From Bagarius yarrelli (taxonomy: Eukaryota; Chordata; Actinopteri; Siluriformes; Sisoridae), in the NCBI GenBank assembly GCA_005784505.1, contig VCAZ01000006.1, forward strand, positions 8,027,724 through 8,091,723: a stretch of DNA of 64,000 bases. The letters are read 5' to 3'. This document shows, one piece after another, positions 22,301 through 31,422 of the stretch. A model generated the notes under the pieces. That model was not told the origin of the DNA and did not search any database. It saw only the letters and a list, made by a program, of their open reading frames with translations. The translations under genes were made by a program, and so were the position numbers. Numbering within the stretch: position 1 is the stretch's first letter; each line of letters begins with the position of its first letter.

Positions 22301-22949
22301 GGTTTGCCCACCAGTCGCCAGAGCTTCAACACTGTGTTTGGAGAATGTCCTTACTGCAGCAAGGTATTGATGGCAGAATATTTAAACATTATTACTTATA
22401 ATACAGTCTTTAAGGCAAACCTAATTATTTAACCCCTGTGTTCTGTTTGGGTGTCCATTTTAACTTTTTTTTATACCCACTTTCCCCAAATTTTTACTAG
22501 ACATAAGACCATTTTTTAGCCTGCTATATTTTCCCTCATCACATAGATTTTAGAATGAAGAATAGGATATAACAGATTATAGAAAGGGGTAACAAAAACA
22601 ACAAATGGCCAAATTCAGTGCTGTATGTTCTCCACACCTTATTTGCACTTACCTGCTGCCAGCAGCATCCCACAGCATGGGAAGTGGTTTCTTCTATTTA
22701 CTCTTCCCCAAACACGAAGATGTCTTGAAGCTTTTAAAAAGTATGATCCGTCTCTCAGCTACCTGAAGTCAGCATGAGAACCGTGAACTGTAAATCTCTT
22801 TTAACTGGAAAAGTACTAAACAGAACACATCGGTTTATAGAAAACAATCTCTTATTTTTGGATAACATGCTTTATTTATTTAAACATATTTAATTTATTT
22901 ATCATATTTTTCCCCTCAGCCCATCACTGTGAAAATGGCCATACAATAA
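7230..22949 (+). CDS. fancl: Fanconi anaemia E3 ubiquitin ligase FANCL, complete 14-exon gene
   Basis: RING-type E3 ligase of the nuclear Fanconi anaemia core complex. With the E2 UBE2T it monoubiquitinates FANCD2 and FANCI in interstrand crosslink repair. Joined exons (7230-7316, 7420-7478, 8680-8740, 8971-9027, 9141-9238, 12475-12571, 13964-14032, 19722-19872, 19957-20040, 20987-21032, 21145-21226, 22027-22143, 22292-22363, 22920-22949) give 369 codons plus TAA, close to the human protein (about 375 aa from memory). Layout follows the family: N-terminal ELF domain (about 1-100), double RWD substrate-binding region (about 105-290), C-terminal RING/PHD-like domain (298-360). The zinc ligands C303, C306, C320, C325, H330, C333, C355 and C358 are all present, as are I305, Y307 and W337, equivalent to the human UBE2T-contact residues. 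The WVLEPEKP and GWDK blocks are diagnostic. The start ATG has a strong CACCATGG context. In zebrafish, fancl loss causes female-to-male sex reversal. It converges on vrk2. Confidence 0.97.
7420..7478 (+). CDS. fancl: fancl coding exon 2
   Basis: Encodes GRDFRLRITLPPD and following residues. The acceptor is AAACAG/GG. The donor CAAA/GTATAA is weak but is the only GT that keeps frame with exon 3. Two bases of a Lys codon are left over. Confidence 0.9.
7633..7990 (+). mobile_element. DANA-like tRNA-derived SINE, near full length
   Basis: The head CACAGCAAGAAGGTTGCAGG carries a B-box-like GGTTCGTGTCCC. It is followed by TTTCTGTGTGGAGTTCTCCC, the CTGTGATGGACTGC body and a TAAATAATGGATGAATGG tail. 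This order matches the DANA/HE1-type SINEs of cypriniforms as I remember them. A (TGAT)n expansion sits in the middle. Confidence 0.7.
8078..8165 (-). mobile_element. tRNA-derived SINE (family A) head, reversed
   Basis: On the - strand it reads GGTAAGGTGTTTGGACTGCT, followed by a B-box-like GATCGAATCCCAGGA, matching the head of the copy at 63381. Only the head survives. Confidence 0.6.
8680..8740 (+). CDS. fancl: fancl coding exon 3
   Basis: Encodes LHCCWELKQLLKDHQHILKQ, aligning with the human LLCSWQL segment of the ELF domain. The acceptor is TTTTGCAG and the donor CAA/GTCTGT. It ends in phase 0. Confidence 0.92.
8971..9027 (+). CDS. fancl: fancl coding exon 4
   Basis: Encodes RLQHSSDLVGFILELRTVL, aligning with the human RMQHSPDLMSFMMEL segment. 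The acceptor is TATACAG and the donor TTG/GTAATA. It is followed directly by an AT dinucleotide tract in the intron. Confidence 0.93.
9030..9047. repeat. (AT)n microsatellite in fancl intron 4
   Basis: About eight AT units, starting 3 bases after the exon 4 donor. Confidence 0.85.
9141..9238 (+). CDS. fancl: fancl coding exon 5
   Basis: Encodes EVALKRQPSWQSIPPPQYYS through ETLGWD, the most recognisable block at the start of the double RWD region. The acceptor is TGATCAG and the donor GATAA/GTATGT. Two bases of the Lys codon are left over. Confidence 0.96.
9408..9705 (-). mobile_element. hAT-like MITE copy (family shared with 1722-2148)
   Basis: It begins TTAGGGCTGTGTGAAAATAT and ends, on the - strand, with AGAGCTGTGTATGGGTAAGG, so AGGGCTGTGT / AGAGCTGTGT act as short terminal inverted repeats. 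The adjacent ACCTCACGATACAATAC matches the left end of the 1722-2148 copy. Confidence 0.55.
10303..10431. repeat. Perfect 38-bp inverted repeat plus a third copy
   Basis: Arm 1 (10303-10340) is the exact reverse complement of arm 2 (10348-10385), with a 7-base spacer. A third copy of 32 bases (10400-10431) repeats arm 2 in direct orientation. Arm 1 extended by a few bases also pairs with arm 3 at a single mismatch. The hairpin core contains TCTATTAATGACCAGAG. Confidence 0.95.
12475..12571 (+). CDS. fancl: fancl coding exon 6
   Basis: Encodes LIFIDTDFHTVKLRAEDSSH and HVLTVRIKSK, part of the first RWD fold. The acceptor is TATTGCAG and the donor AAG/GTGAGG. The phase closes to 0. Confidence 0.96.
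12572..13963. other. fancl: fancl intron 6
   Basis: A 1.4-kb AT-rich intron. A GC-richer unique patch lies at about 12900-13160. No mobile element or exon is recognisable. Confidence 0.7.
13964..14032 (+). CDS. fancl: fancl coding exon 7
   Basis: Encodes YPAEAPECSADLPVPLVIPW then SPQ, aligning with human YPAESPDYFVDFPVPF. The acceptor lies behind a strong pyrimidine tract (TCTTCTTCTCAG) and the donor is CAG/GTACAA. Confidence 0.95.
14033..19721. other. fancl: fancl intron 7 (largest)
   Basis: A 5.7-kb intron, mostly unique AT-rich sequence. A short relic beginning CTGGCCACAAGTATGTGGAC (18840) resembles the end of the Tc1-derived element seen at 29960. Nothing else recognisable was found. 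Confidence 0.7.
19722..19872 (+). CDS. fancl: fancl coding exon 8
   Basis: Encodes the segment containing FWAVMDEIDEHTWVLEPEKP and ending RRIAI, spanning the junction of the two RWD folds. The acceptor is CACACAG and the donor ATTG/GTAAAC. Confidence 0.97.
19957..20040 (+). CDS. fancl: fancl coding exon 9
   Basis: Encodes GNNVSIKVEIDPKHPKMLPE then CCLLGAEY, almost identical to the human block. The acceptor is GCCTAG and the donor TATG/GTGGGT. It is separated from exon 8 by an 84-bp intron. Confidence 0.97.
20041..20986. other. fancl: fancl intron 9
   Basis: A 0.9-kb intron. Its second half (20430-20830) is complex, GC-balanced, repeat-free sequence unlike the surrounding AT-rich introns, and is listed separately as a candidate conserved element. 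Confidence 0.7.
20430..20830. other. Candidate conserved non-coding element in fancl intron 9
   Basis: About 400 bases of high-complexity sequence without simple repeats. It includes CAGTTAATTGAAACTGC and TTTTGCATTTACAAATG-type homeobox/POU-like cores. Proposed on texture alone; no alignment is available. Confidence 0.3.
20987..21032 (+). CDS. fancl: fancl coding exon 10
   Basis: Short exon encoding AVTPLRKKLNANMHL. The acceptor is TTTTGCAG and the donor TTATG/GTAAGG. The split Trp codon is completed by exon 11. Confidence 0.93.
21145..21226 (+). CDS. fancl: fancl coding exon 11
   Basis: Encodes NPDCSVLQNMKDVMEIEFPS then PATHEKS, the end of the second RWD fold and the linker to the RING. 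The acceptor is CTCCTAG and the donor TCT/GTACTT. Confidence 0.96.
21227..22026. other. fancl: fancl intron 11
   Basis: A 0.8-kb intron with a purine-rich strand at 21600-21870 and a T run at 21882-21893. No exon or mobile element was recognised. Confidence 0.7.
22027..22143 (+). CDS. fancl: fancl coding exon 12 (RING, first part)
   Basis: Encodes SFSVECGICYSYRLDSAIPD through CLYE. It carries six of the eight zinc ligands (C303, C306, C320, C325, H330, C333) and the E2-contact positions I305 and Y307. The acceptor is GTTCAG and the donor GAG/GTGAAT. Confidence 0.98.
22292..22363 (+). CDS. fancl: fancl coding exon 13 (RING, second part)
   Basis: Encodes WLRGLPTSRQSFNTVFGECP then YCSK. It supplies W337 (E2 contact) and the last zinc pair C355/C358. 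The acceptor is ATATCAG and the donor AAG/GTATTG. Confidence 0.98.
22364..22919. other. fancl: fancl intron 13, containing the vrk2 3' end
   Basis: A 0.55-kb AT-rich intron. Its last 30 bases include the - strand AATAAA for vrk2, so the two transcripts probably overlap here. Confidence 0.7.
22894..22899 (-). terminator. vrk2: vrk2 poly(A) signal AATAAA
   Basis: First AATAAA on the - strand after the vrk2 stop, about 95 bases downstream, overlapped by ATTAAA at 22889-22894. It lies inside fancl intron 13, so a vrk2 3' UTR using it covers the whole terminal exon of fancl in antisense. Confidence 0.6.
22920..22949 (+). CDS. fancl: fancl coding exon 14 (terminal)
   Basis: Encodes only PITVKMAIQ and the TAA stop (22947-22949), matching the human PITLKM tail. 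The acceptor TTTTCCCCTCAG follows a strong pyrimidine tract. The stop codon lies inside an AATAAA hexamer. Confidence 0.95.
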   Translation, partial: PITVKMAIQ

Positions 22950-22950
22950 A
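22945..22950 (+). terminator. fancl: fancl poly(A) signal AATAAA overlapping the stop codon
   Basis: The sequence CAA TAA AGG holds the last sense codon, the stop and an AATAAA hexamer in one. Its use would leave a 3' UTR of only about 10-30 bases and end the transcript before the vrk2 stop codon. The next + strand AATAAA is at 23564-23569, inside vrk2 intron 12. Confidence 0.55.
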
Positions 22951-22994
22951 GGTGACCACTATGTAAAATGGCTGCAATGTTTCAGAATAAGATT

Positions 22995-23399
22995 TCAAGA
23001 ATGACGGAAATAGAAACTTAACACCACTTGTTTAAAGAACATTAAAAACAACCAAAAAATGAAAAGTGCAACAATAAGCAAGCATGCATAACTTTTACAG
23101 CTCCACAGATTAAATGGCTTGTCTTTTAAGTTCTGTCCATTCGTCTTCGTGTGTGTGGTGTAGTGCACATTAGCCTTCATCTTATCATGTCCATTATCAA
23201 CAATTTCCCCCCAGCAATTATATCTTGGTTTGTTCCAGTTGTTCTCGCCTTCGTTGGTTTCTGTGTTGGGATCCTTCCAGGAATTGTAACGTCTTTCCCA
23301 GTGGTCAGTAACATCGGGGTTGAAATCCTGATGCTTTGGCTTATTCCACATTTGTAGCCCATCTTTATCCCTTCTCCTCATTCCATATACTGGAGAAAA
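22995..23399 (-). CDS. vrk2: vrk2 terminal coding exon with tail anchor
   Basis: Encodes residues 429-562. It has a Trp/Asn-rich hydrophilic stretch and then a single membrane segment, YACLLIVALFIFWLFLMFF (532-550), with 12 residues after it, typical of tail-anchored VRK2. The acceptor chosen is ATTAAAG/TTTT, because the nearby stronger-looking TTTTCTCCAG would shift frame and hit TGA in four codons. The stop is TGA at 22995-22997. Confidence 0.88.
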   Translation of the reverse strand, partial: FSPVYGMRRRDKDGLQMWNKPKHQDFNPDVTDHWERRYNSWKDPNTETNEGENNWNKPRYNCWGEIVDNGHDKMKANVHYTTHTKTNGQNLKDKPFNLWSCKSYACLLIVALFIFWLFLMFFKQVVLSFYFRHS

Positions 23400-26300
23400 C
23401 TTTAATACCAAAATATAGATAGTAAAGTGTGCATTGCATGTTTTACCCCATGTCAGACAACAGTGTAGTTGTAATGCCTATATTGTGATTTTTTTTTTTT
23501 TGTCTATGATTATTCTTAATTAACCTTAAGCATGCAATATATATTTTTTTTTATGTACATATAAATAAATTTTTTTTGTTTACTTTATCAGAGAAATTGA
23601 TTTATTTTTTGTGTGTGAGAGAGACATGCATTACTTGTTCATGTCTTTGCCAGTGCTTTGTTCCTTCTCGTGTTTTGGGCAGGGATCTTAGTGGCAAAGG
23701 ATTATAGTCATCTCCCTGATCATCACTGTCACTGGACACACACCTGGACCTCATACGTGTGTCGGCTGCAGAACTGACGGCTTTCTGTGGGGAGAACGTA
23801 TACAGTAACTGATAGGTTTAAGATTTTTTGAGTGAAAGAGATAAATAGAACTAATGTTTTACCTTTTCCTCTGTCGTTGTTTTCTTTTTGATTCTGTAGT
23901 GAGGTTTTGTGTGATCTTCATTATGATTTGCAGGCTTTGTTTTAGTTGATCTAATGGCAGGTTGGGCATGACTCGATCCCTTTAAAAGGAAACAGTGAAA
24001 AACATTTGGCGGATTTTAGAAACTTGGTAAGCTACTTTAGAGAAAAGGGCTGACTGGAACGGTTGATAACTCAGCGTGAGCATAAGTCCTTGAGTCTGGC
24101 TGTATGCTGTCTCTTCTCTCTGCTCTCAACCTGACCTGGATCCTGAGAGTAAAGCACCTCTCCTGATTAATGACACCCAATGTGCTCCCTGAGGTGGCAA
24201 CACTCCAAACTAAATTTGGCCACAGATCACTGCTGAGGTCAGGTGTAGGCAAAATAAACTCCAGGAGCGTTGGAGTGAGAGAGAGCGCTAGAAATGTGCC
24301 TCTTTTGGCCTGATGCTGTTACAAAAAAGGGGAGACACAGGGGTGACATTGATAATGTTTTAAAATTTTATTTAAAGGAGTTGCAGCTCGACTCTCCGGC
24401 AAAAGACGAGCAGAAATCACAAGGAAAATATTACTATAAAGGAAAAAAATGGGAATCAAATCTTAATGCTGGTAGTGTCGACACTGATCTTTTCCATCTG
24501 TGCAGGAAGTTTGGCCAAGGTCAGAGACACTAAAGCTCATTAACCACCTCTGTATTTCTTTGTGAGCGTTCTGAGTGTGCGCTGTATGCGAACAATGCAG
24601 TGCATTTAAGAAACCATTGAAGCCTCGTATGTTGCAGAAAAAGAAACCTCTAAACTTTGAAAGTAAAGACAAGAAAATGCTAAAAAAGGTTATGACATAA
24701 GAACACAAAAATATAGTAAATTACATTCAAAATGTTATGTACTGACATTCACACTGACACCTACTCTTTAACCAAAGATCAGACTGCTGGGCAGTTTCAC
24801 ATGGAAATGAGAGGCAAAGCAAAATCCTCTGTAATTCTAAGTGGTGATCTTTTGGCCTCAGAAAAATGTGTGCATTCAATAGCATTAAATTGCCCTGCTT
24901 GGCCTTTCGTCAAATTCAGCGGTTCAAGTTAGCAATGAGGGGTGGTAAAGTGATTCTTACAGAATAAATGCCTCCATGCCATTGCCTCTTGACAGGGTTC
25001 ACCTATGACATTAAGTCAAGATTCATTTAGCCATACAGCGTAGAGGAGAAAAAGCAGTATTTATTTCTTTTTACTATAATTTTTTATCTTAAATAGCTGT
25101 GCGGTGAATAGTTATTTGAGTCAGTTGTGTAAAGAAAATTCAACTGATGAATGTAGAAAGCACATTCATCAGTTGAAATACTATCTCCAACATGTATATG
25201 ATTCCTATAAATAAGAGGGATTTAATCAAATTGCTCCCTTACGTTCTGGAAGCTGTTTTAAGCTGTAGGCTTTTGACAGGTCCGAGACCGTCACCACTCT
25301 GTAAATCTCCTCCCCGTCCTCCTTTGCACTGCCTCCAATAGGAGTGGGAGTGAGCAGTCATGAGAAGAGGTCAACAGAGGTTCTCTCAAACCTGAGCATC
25401 TTCTGCTCTCTCCCAGACAGATAAATCTACCGCAGCCCACAGGCTGCTCTGCTCATATGGTACCTATTAAGACAGGAACTCTTATGGGCCAAAGCATTTC
25501 ACGCTCACCCTGTTTGCTATTGGCCTTGATGACACTGCTGCTTTCGGTCTGGAGAGGTCCAGTGGGCTTCGGGGCCTGACATGTGATAGGAACTTCCTCA
25601 AAGCATCGTAGTTAGGTTTTTCTTTGTACCCAAGCGTTTTCACAGCAAGCAGGAAATGGGCTACCTCAGCTGAGGGTAAGAAATCAAAGATGAAAAGAGG
25701 CTAATTAATTTTTATTTTAGATTTATCTTAAAATTATCAACCACAAATGCAGTAATGATCCCTTGAGGTAGAAGGCAGACAGTTAATGTGGCTATGACTG
25801 AAGATTTAAATGCACTATGCTGATTCTAGGTGACCGGCATCTCAGTTGGTTGCATGGGACATGTGATGTGGATCCCTATGCAGTGTGTTAACAAAATGCT
25901 GCATGCAAATTATGAACCCATGATCCTGAACACCGAAGCCAGAGCCATGTGTCACTAACACATAAGTGCACTAGATTCTTATTGTAAAGAAACAAAACAG
26001 GGCATCATACTAGTACATGGACCCTGACAATAACACGACAGCCAATGAGCCTCAATATTCAAATATGCAAAACAAAAGGTTTGTCTAGTATGGCTGCTCT
26101 CTATTCTTCAGTGTAATAAATAAGCTGCCATCAGCACCAGGCTAGTTGCAGCATCTCTCTAACGGAATGTATATCACATGCATGGCATTGATGCATGTCG
26201 AAGGCCTTATCTCTCTGGTCCAGCTGCGGCGAGGCTCTCAGGGTTGGGCAGAATAAGACCTCATCATAATCATAGATCACAAAGACTCTTTTCAGGAGAC

Positions 26301-29300
26301 ATGCTTGCCCTTTTGCTCTGTGCCAGAAATAGAGATAATGCATGCCAGGTTTGGGCTGCTGATGGAGGAAAAGCAGGGTGGCACAGTCACTTAACCACAC
26401 CTGGTTTATCGCTGTTTGTAGCTTATGCATGAAAAAAATTAAACTCTTTTTACCTAGACTGTTTCCAGAGGTAGACAGCTGAATCACTGAATTTGGCAGG
26501 TTATCCATGAGTCTAAGGTCAACAAAGGGTTAAGGTTAGCCATTAATTAATATATTTATTTTCAGTATAGGATCATGGACATAAACAAAAAGTTGTTAGG
26601 TCAACCAATACATACTCATTTTGTTTAAGATTTTATAATTAATCAAAGTATGACTAAAAACTGTACTTATTATTATTATTATTATGTAAGAAAGTTTACA
26701 TTTGCTAAAAATTAATTTCAAAGGTTGTGTCTTTAAAGAAATAAAATGGACAAAAACTTTTCCAGACAATGAAGCCATCCACATTTTTGCCAGCTACAAT
26801 TTCAATGCACTTAAAAAGCAGTTCAGAGAACACTGAAAAATAAATAACCGCAGCAGCTGTGAGCCTGTGATCAACGGCCACCACATCCACAGCCCAGTGC
26901 GGTTTCTGGACCTGTAAGAGAAGAGGGAAAAATGAAGCGTGCGTACTTGGCCTTAGCCTCCTGGACCTGGACTGGATTCCTGAGCACTGAGAGCCAGGGG
27001 AGAGTTCCGCTCTGCCAGTGAAGCAGACAGTAGCCCAGCACCTCCAGGTCCCCCCGTCTGGATGGCGCTGACACAGAGAGTGGGAAGAGAAGAGAATGTG
27101 GTGAGAAAAGTAAATAAATAAAAGCTATGAATACTAAAACAAGAGTGGGGGGGGGGTGATTAAATGATCTGTCACTGACCACTGAAATATGTTCTTATTA
27201 TAAGACAAACAGGTATAGAGAATTTTGTCTTCTCAGCTGGAGCTCTTGTCTGGCTTACAGACGAGCAAAGCAAAGGGATGTAAAGTCAACAGAGTGGGTC
27301 AGTTTCCTCTCTTCCGTCCAGCTACCCCCCGACGAGCATACACTCATCTGGTCTGGAGGCTCGTCCCGGAAACCTGATACTTGCGGCCTCTGACACGATC
27401 CAGACGGCCCATGGCCTGGACCGACACTTTCTCCACCACAGAGTCAGGCAGTAAAACAAAGAAATAAATGTCTGAGACCAAATTGTTCCCACATGTTCCT
27501 GGATTCCGTAGACTCTGAGCTATCCATAAGAGAAGACTCAGAGATCACAAAGTATGTGTGGGACCTCCTCTACACCTTAACATCAGCAAGACCACATTAC
27601 ACAACTGCCATCTAGTGTAAACACAGTACTTCACACATGCACTATAAATATTTGAACTAGTCATTCTTTTTATTCTGTTAGGATGACAAGACCTTCATCA
27701 CCCTCTTTTATTTAATTGACCAGAACTGACCATGTTTAGTCTGACCATATTTTATTAATTAGACCATGCTAAAATCTCGCAGGATCAACACACTGCCACT
27801 CAACTTTGCAAAGAGAGCAGATGATTGCACAGTACAGTCTTATGTGAAAAATAAAGGCACAGGATCAAACCAAATTACGCTTGATAGAATGGTGGGTTTT
27901 TGCAAAGAAGTTGTAAAATGGCAACAAAATGGCAAAGATAAAAGTCAGACCCTCACTTTTAAAGAAAAAAAAAGGTGTTTAGTAAATAAATGTGACTACA
28001 GCTAAACCGGAGCTTGGTTAAATATGTGGGTTAACGTTACTTTAAGTGGGTCCCTTCATGGAAAATCTCCAGTTTTGTTTTGTCAATAAGGGTAAATTAA
28101 AGCACACGGCCTGTTCGTGCCTAGAGAGTTTATCAACTCAATACTGTAACTGCAGTTCTTCCCCAGAGAAATTACCTATTGACTGCATTCATCAAAGAGA
28201 AAAAAAACTCAGCCCAGATCCACGCCTGACATTGATTCAGCCAGGCCCATTAGGTGATCATGCCTGCTAGCTAAACTTGCAGTCAGGCCCAACAGGCCAC
28301 ACAGTTATAGTTTTCCATTTAATAAACCTGTAATTTAACAAATACTAAAGTTTCGAAAGAAGACTTTAGACAAAATATTAGAAACGATTTTTTTCTAATT
28401 CATGTAGACCTCTGCACCATGTTTACCTCTGCACTAATCTTAAGTGCATAAAAACATTGTCTTCTCTATTAGCACCGTGGGATGATTTTTAAAAGAGGGG
28501 AAAGGCGGCTGATTTTGAATCGGTTTCAAAACGAGCATCTGTGAGAACGAGACGTTCTAATCCAGACACAACACCTTCCATCAGTACCAGGCTGTTGTTC
28601 ATAATTAGGGCCCATTGTTATTAAAATTACCTAAAGTGCTGTGTCAAACTCTTGAACCTCTCCTTCTGAATTTCAGCCGTTTCTCTTCAGCCCTACAGGT
28701 GATAATTAGGCCTTTAGCACGGAGTTCAGCGGGAAGCAGAGTGCCTGTCTCCTCAATCCTCACCATGGTAACACATCAACATCTACGCAGGGTGCCAGGG
28801 GCCATGAGCAAAGGAACACTCCACAATCTGCATTCATCTACGGGGGCGACTCCACGCTAACGACCTACATAACAGCTGTCAGATAATGATGAGAAGTCCA
28901 CTAATGTGACACCAAAATCAGGTTTGTCACTTCTATAAGGTTTGGAGTTGAGCTCAGCCAGGGAGCTCTACACGTTTCTTATTATTTAGTCCCAATCCTG
29001 TAATATGTTATCATGTGCCACAGTTATAATACACTGTTTTATACAATACAATTTATAGGCCACCTATGCATCCAAGGAGGAGGACATGGAATGAAGACCA
29101 TATGTAAAACCCTGAACATGTGAAAATTACTAACCGTCATAGAGTAAGAATATATGGTTGTTCCAGTACAATTACAGTACAGGCCCCTGGTTAAACCATA
29201 AAAAAAATCTATAAAACAGTTAAGAGTCTAAACCATAACCATGGTGGTGTTCATTAAAATACATTTGATAATATCATGTTAATTTGTATTGCCATATACA

Positions 29301-31387
29301 CCAAGAACATTTTCTAAAAAACGTGTAAAATACAATTACTAGTCAAGCTAATTAACCGAAACTGTATGTTTTACTCAATTTTCTAAAATACCATTCCTAA
29401 TGTGCCAAGTCAGCATTTTATACATTTTTTCATACACTGGAAACTGACAGAAACATGGCTACTGGGAAGCCTCACCTCAACATGGATTTAGTATTAAAAT
29501 GCTCTACTGCCGGCGCCACTTTGCAGGCAAAGATGTTGGTTTTGAGTGCCAGTATAACAAAACATCAAAGCTTTAATTAATGGTAAATGCAAACAAGATG
29601 CAGGTGATCACTCGGACTATTTAGGGAATTGTTAAATTAAGTCTGGCTAGGTATGCATGACCCAGTCAATCAATATCCTATAAAAAAAAGACTGTAAGCA
29701 ATTTACAACTTAATGCGTTTCCAATATCTTGACCTGAAATTAGCAGGGAGATATGCTAGACACATTCTCTATACATTAGGCTTGAAAGAGGGGAAATTAC
29801 ACACGCTGTAAATACACATTCTGTAATAAAAATGAACCACAAGAAATTTATCTTGGTTTATTAGCATCTGTCTTTTCACTCTATTTGTGGTGGCCTGAGA
29901 AAACCCTTCAAATAAACAAAGTTTGACATTTCCATTTTTTTCATTTAAACACTTAAAACTGCACTAAATGGCCAAAAGTTTGAGGACAACTTACCAGCTC
30001 AAACAAATGCATAAGTTTGTTTTTCTAATGGAATGTTACCAAAAGTTGAAAGCACACAGCTGTTAAGAACATCTTTACATCCTAATGTTTACGTCTAATG
30101 TACCATTACATTAGTCCTCCGGTTAAACTAAAATGCCCACACTCTGCTTGACACTCTGCTTGTTCCTGCTCGACAATGTTCTTGTGCACATCTATGACTA
30201 CATTGTTTGCCAGGGTTGGAATGGAAAAACTTAAGTGTTAAGTCCTGACCTCAATCCCACTAACCACCTTTAAGATAAACACTGAAACAATGACTCAATC
30301 CCAAATCTTCTTACCCAACATTAGTGTACAATCTCACTAATTCTATATTGAGAAAATGGAAAATTACCCAACGGCATGCTCCAAAATCTAGTAAAAAGCC
30401 TTTCCACAACTAAGAAAGAACATTATAAAAGTGAAAATGGTACTAAATCTGGAACAGAAGGATTTATATCTCACTTTAGTTCTCTTTTTTTTTTGACATT
30501 TCTGCCAATCATTATTAAAGAAGTTTTAATGTCAAAAAAAGACTATTTTAGCTTTTATTTAGTTTAGTTATTTAATTTCACTTGCAGTAACATCTGTTAC
30601 CTCCAGGCCACCACAAATCTGTACTGATAATAGTAAGTGATGATCTAAAATAAGTCAATTAAAATAAATGTATACATGAGCTTACCTACACCTCTGTGAG
30701 CATCAATACTTGTATACTCAATTGTGCCATTGTGTCCCTTCTTTGGGTTCTCTTTGTAGTCTTTATGCTCTCCGTTAGGACTGTATCTGTATGACAGACC
30801 ATAGTCAGCCAGGTACACCTGCAGGTGTTAAGAAAACTCACATTTCAACTCCAAGCGCGTCTCCAGAGGAGGAAGCTTTTAGCGCAGATCAGTTGGACTG
30901 TACTGTCTGTTTTAAACTGAACTGTCTGTGCATTCAAATCCATACCGTGTAACATTTGTTTTATTAACTACTTGCTGATATAGGCAGCATGTTACTAACG
31001 TTGTGTGGGTCTCTGTGGCCCAGTAAAAGATTGGCAGCCTTAATGTCAGAATGGACATATTCGTTGTCATGAATATATTCCAGGACGTCCACCTGTTGAG
31101 GACACAGTGACAGAGGGGAAGGTTAACAGGTGAATAATTTAACCTTTTTATAATGACCATCATAATGACTTGTGCGGGTGGACTCGAGGACTGTTTACTA
31201 AAATCATCTTTAAATCTGTTACAGCAACAGGGTTAATAGTATCTAGGGATAATCAGCGCTAATTGCCTGAAAATAGCAATAATTATGTTCATTGTAACAC
31301 AGCTTAGATTCAGCTTTAATTCATGCATATTTTGCACACAGTTTGTAGAAATAAATAAAGAATATTACCAATTGTAAACTGTGGTAT

Positions 31388-31422
<35 letters not shown>

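Larger units (their letters stand above)
27068..30685. other. vrk2: vrk2 intron 7 (largest)
   Basis: A 3.6-kb intron. It holds complex unique blocks (27200-27560, 28590-28910) and a Tc1-derived relic (29960-30285). No additional exon is supported, because exons 7 and 8 join in exact phase. Confidence 0.75.

Noticed and set aside
23388..23398. TTTTCTCCAG as acceptor of the last vrk2 exon
   Set aside because: It looks stronger than the chosen site, but joining exon 12 there would read TAT ATG GAA TGA and lose the tail anchor. Exon 12 offers no donor in a compatible phase.
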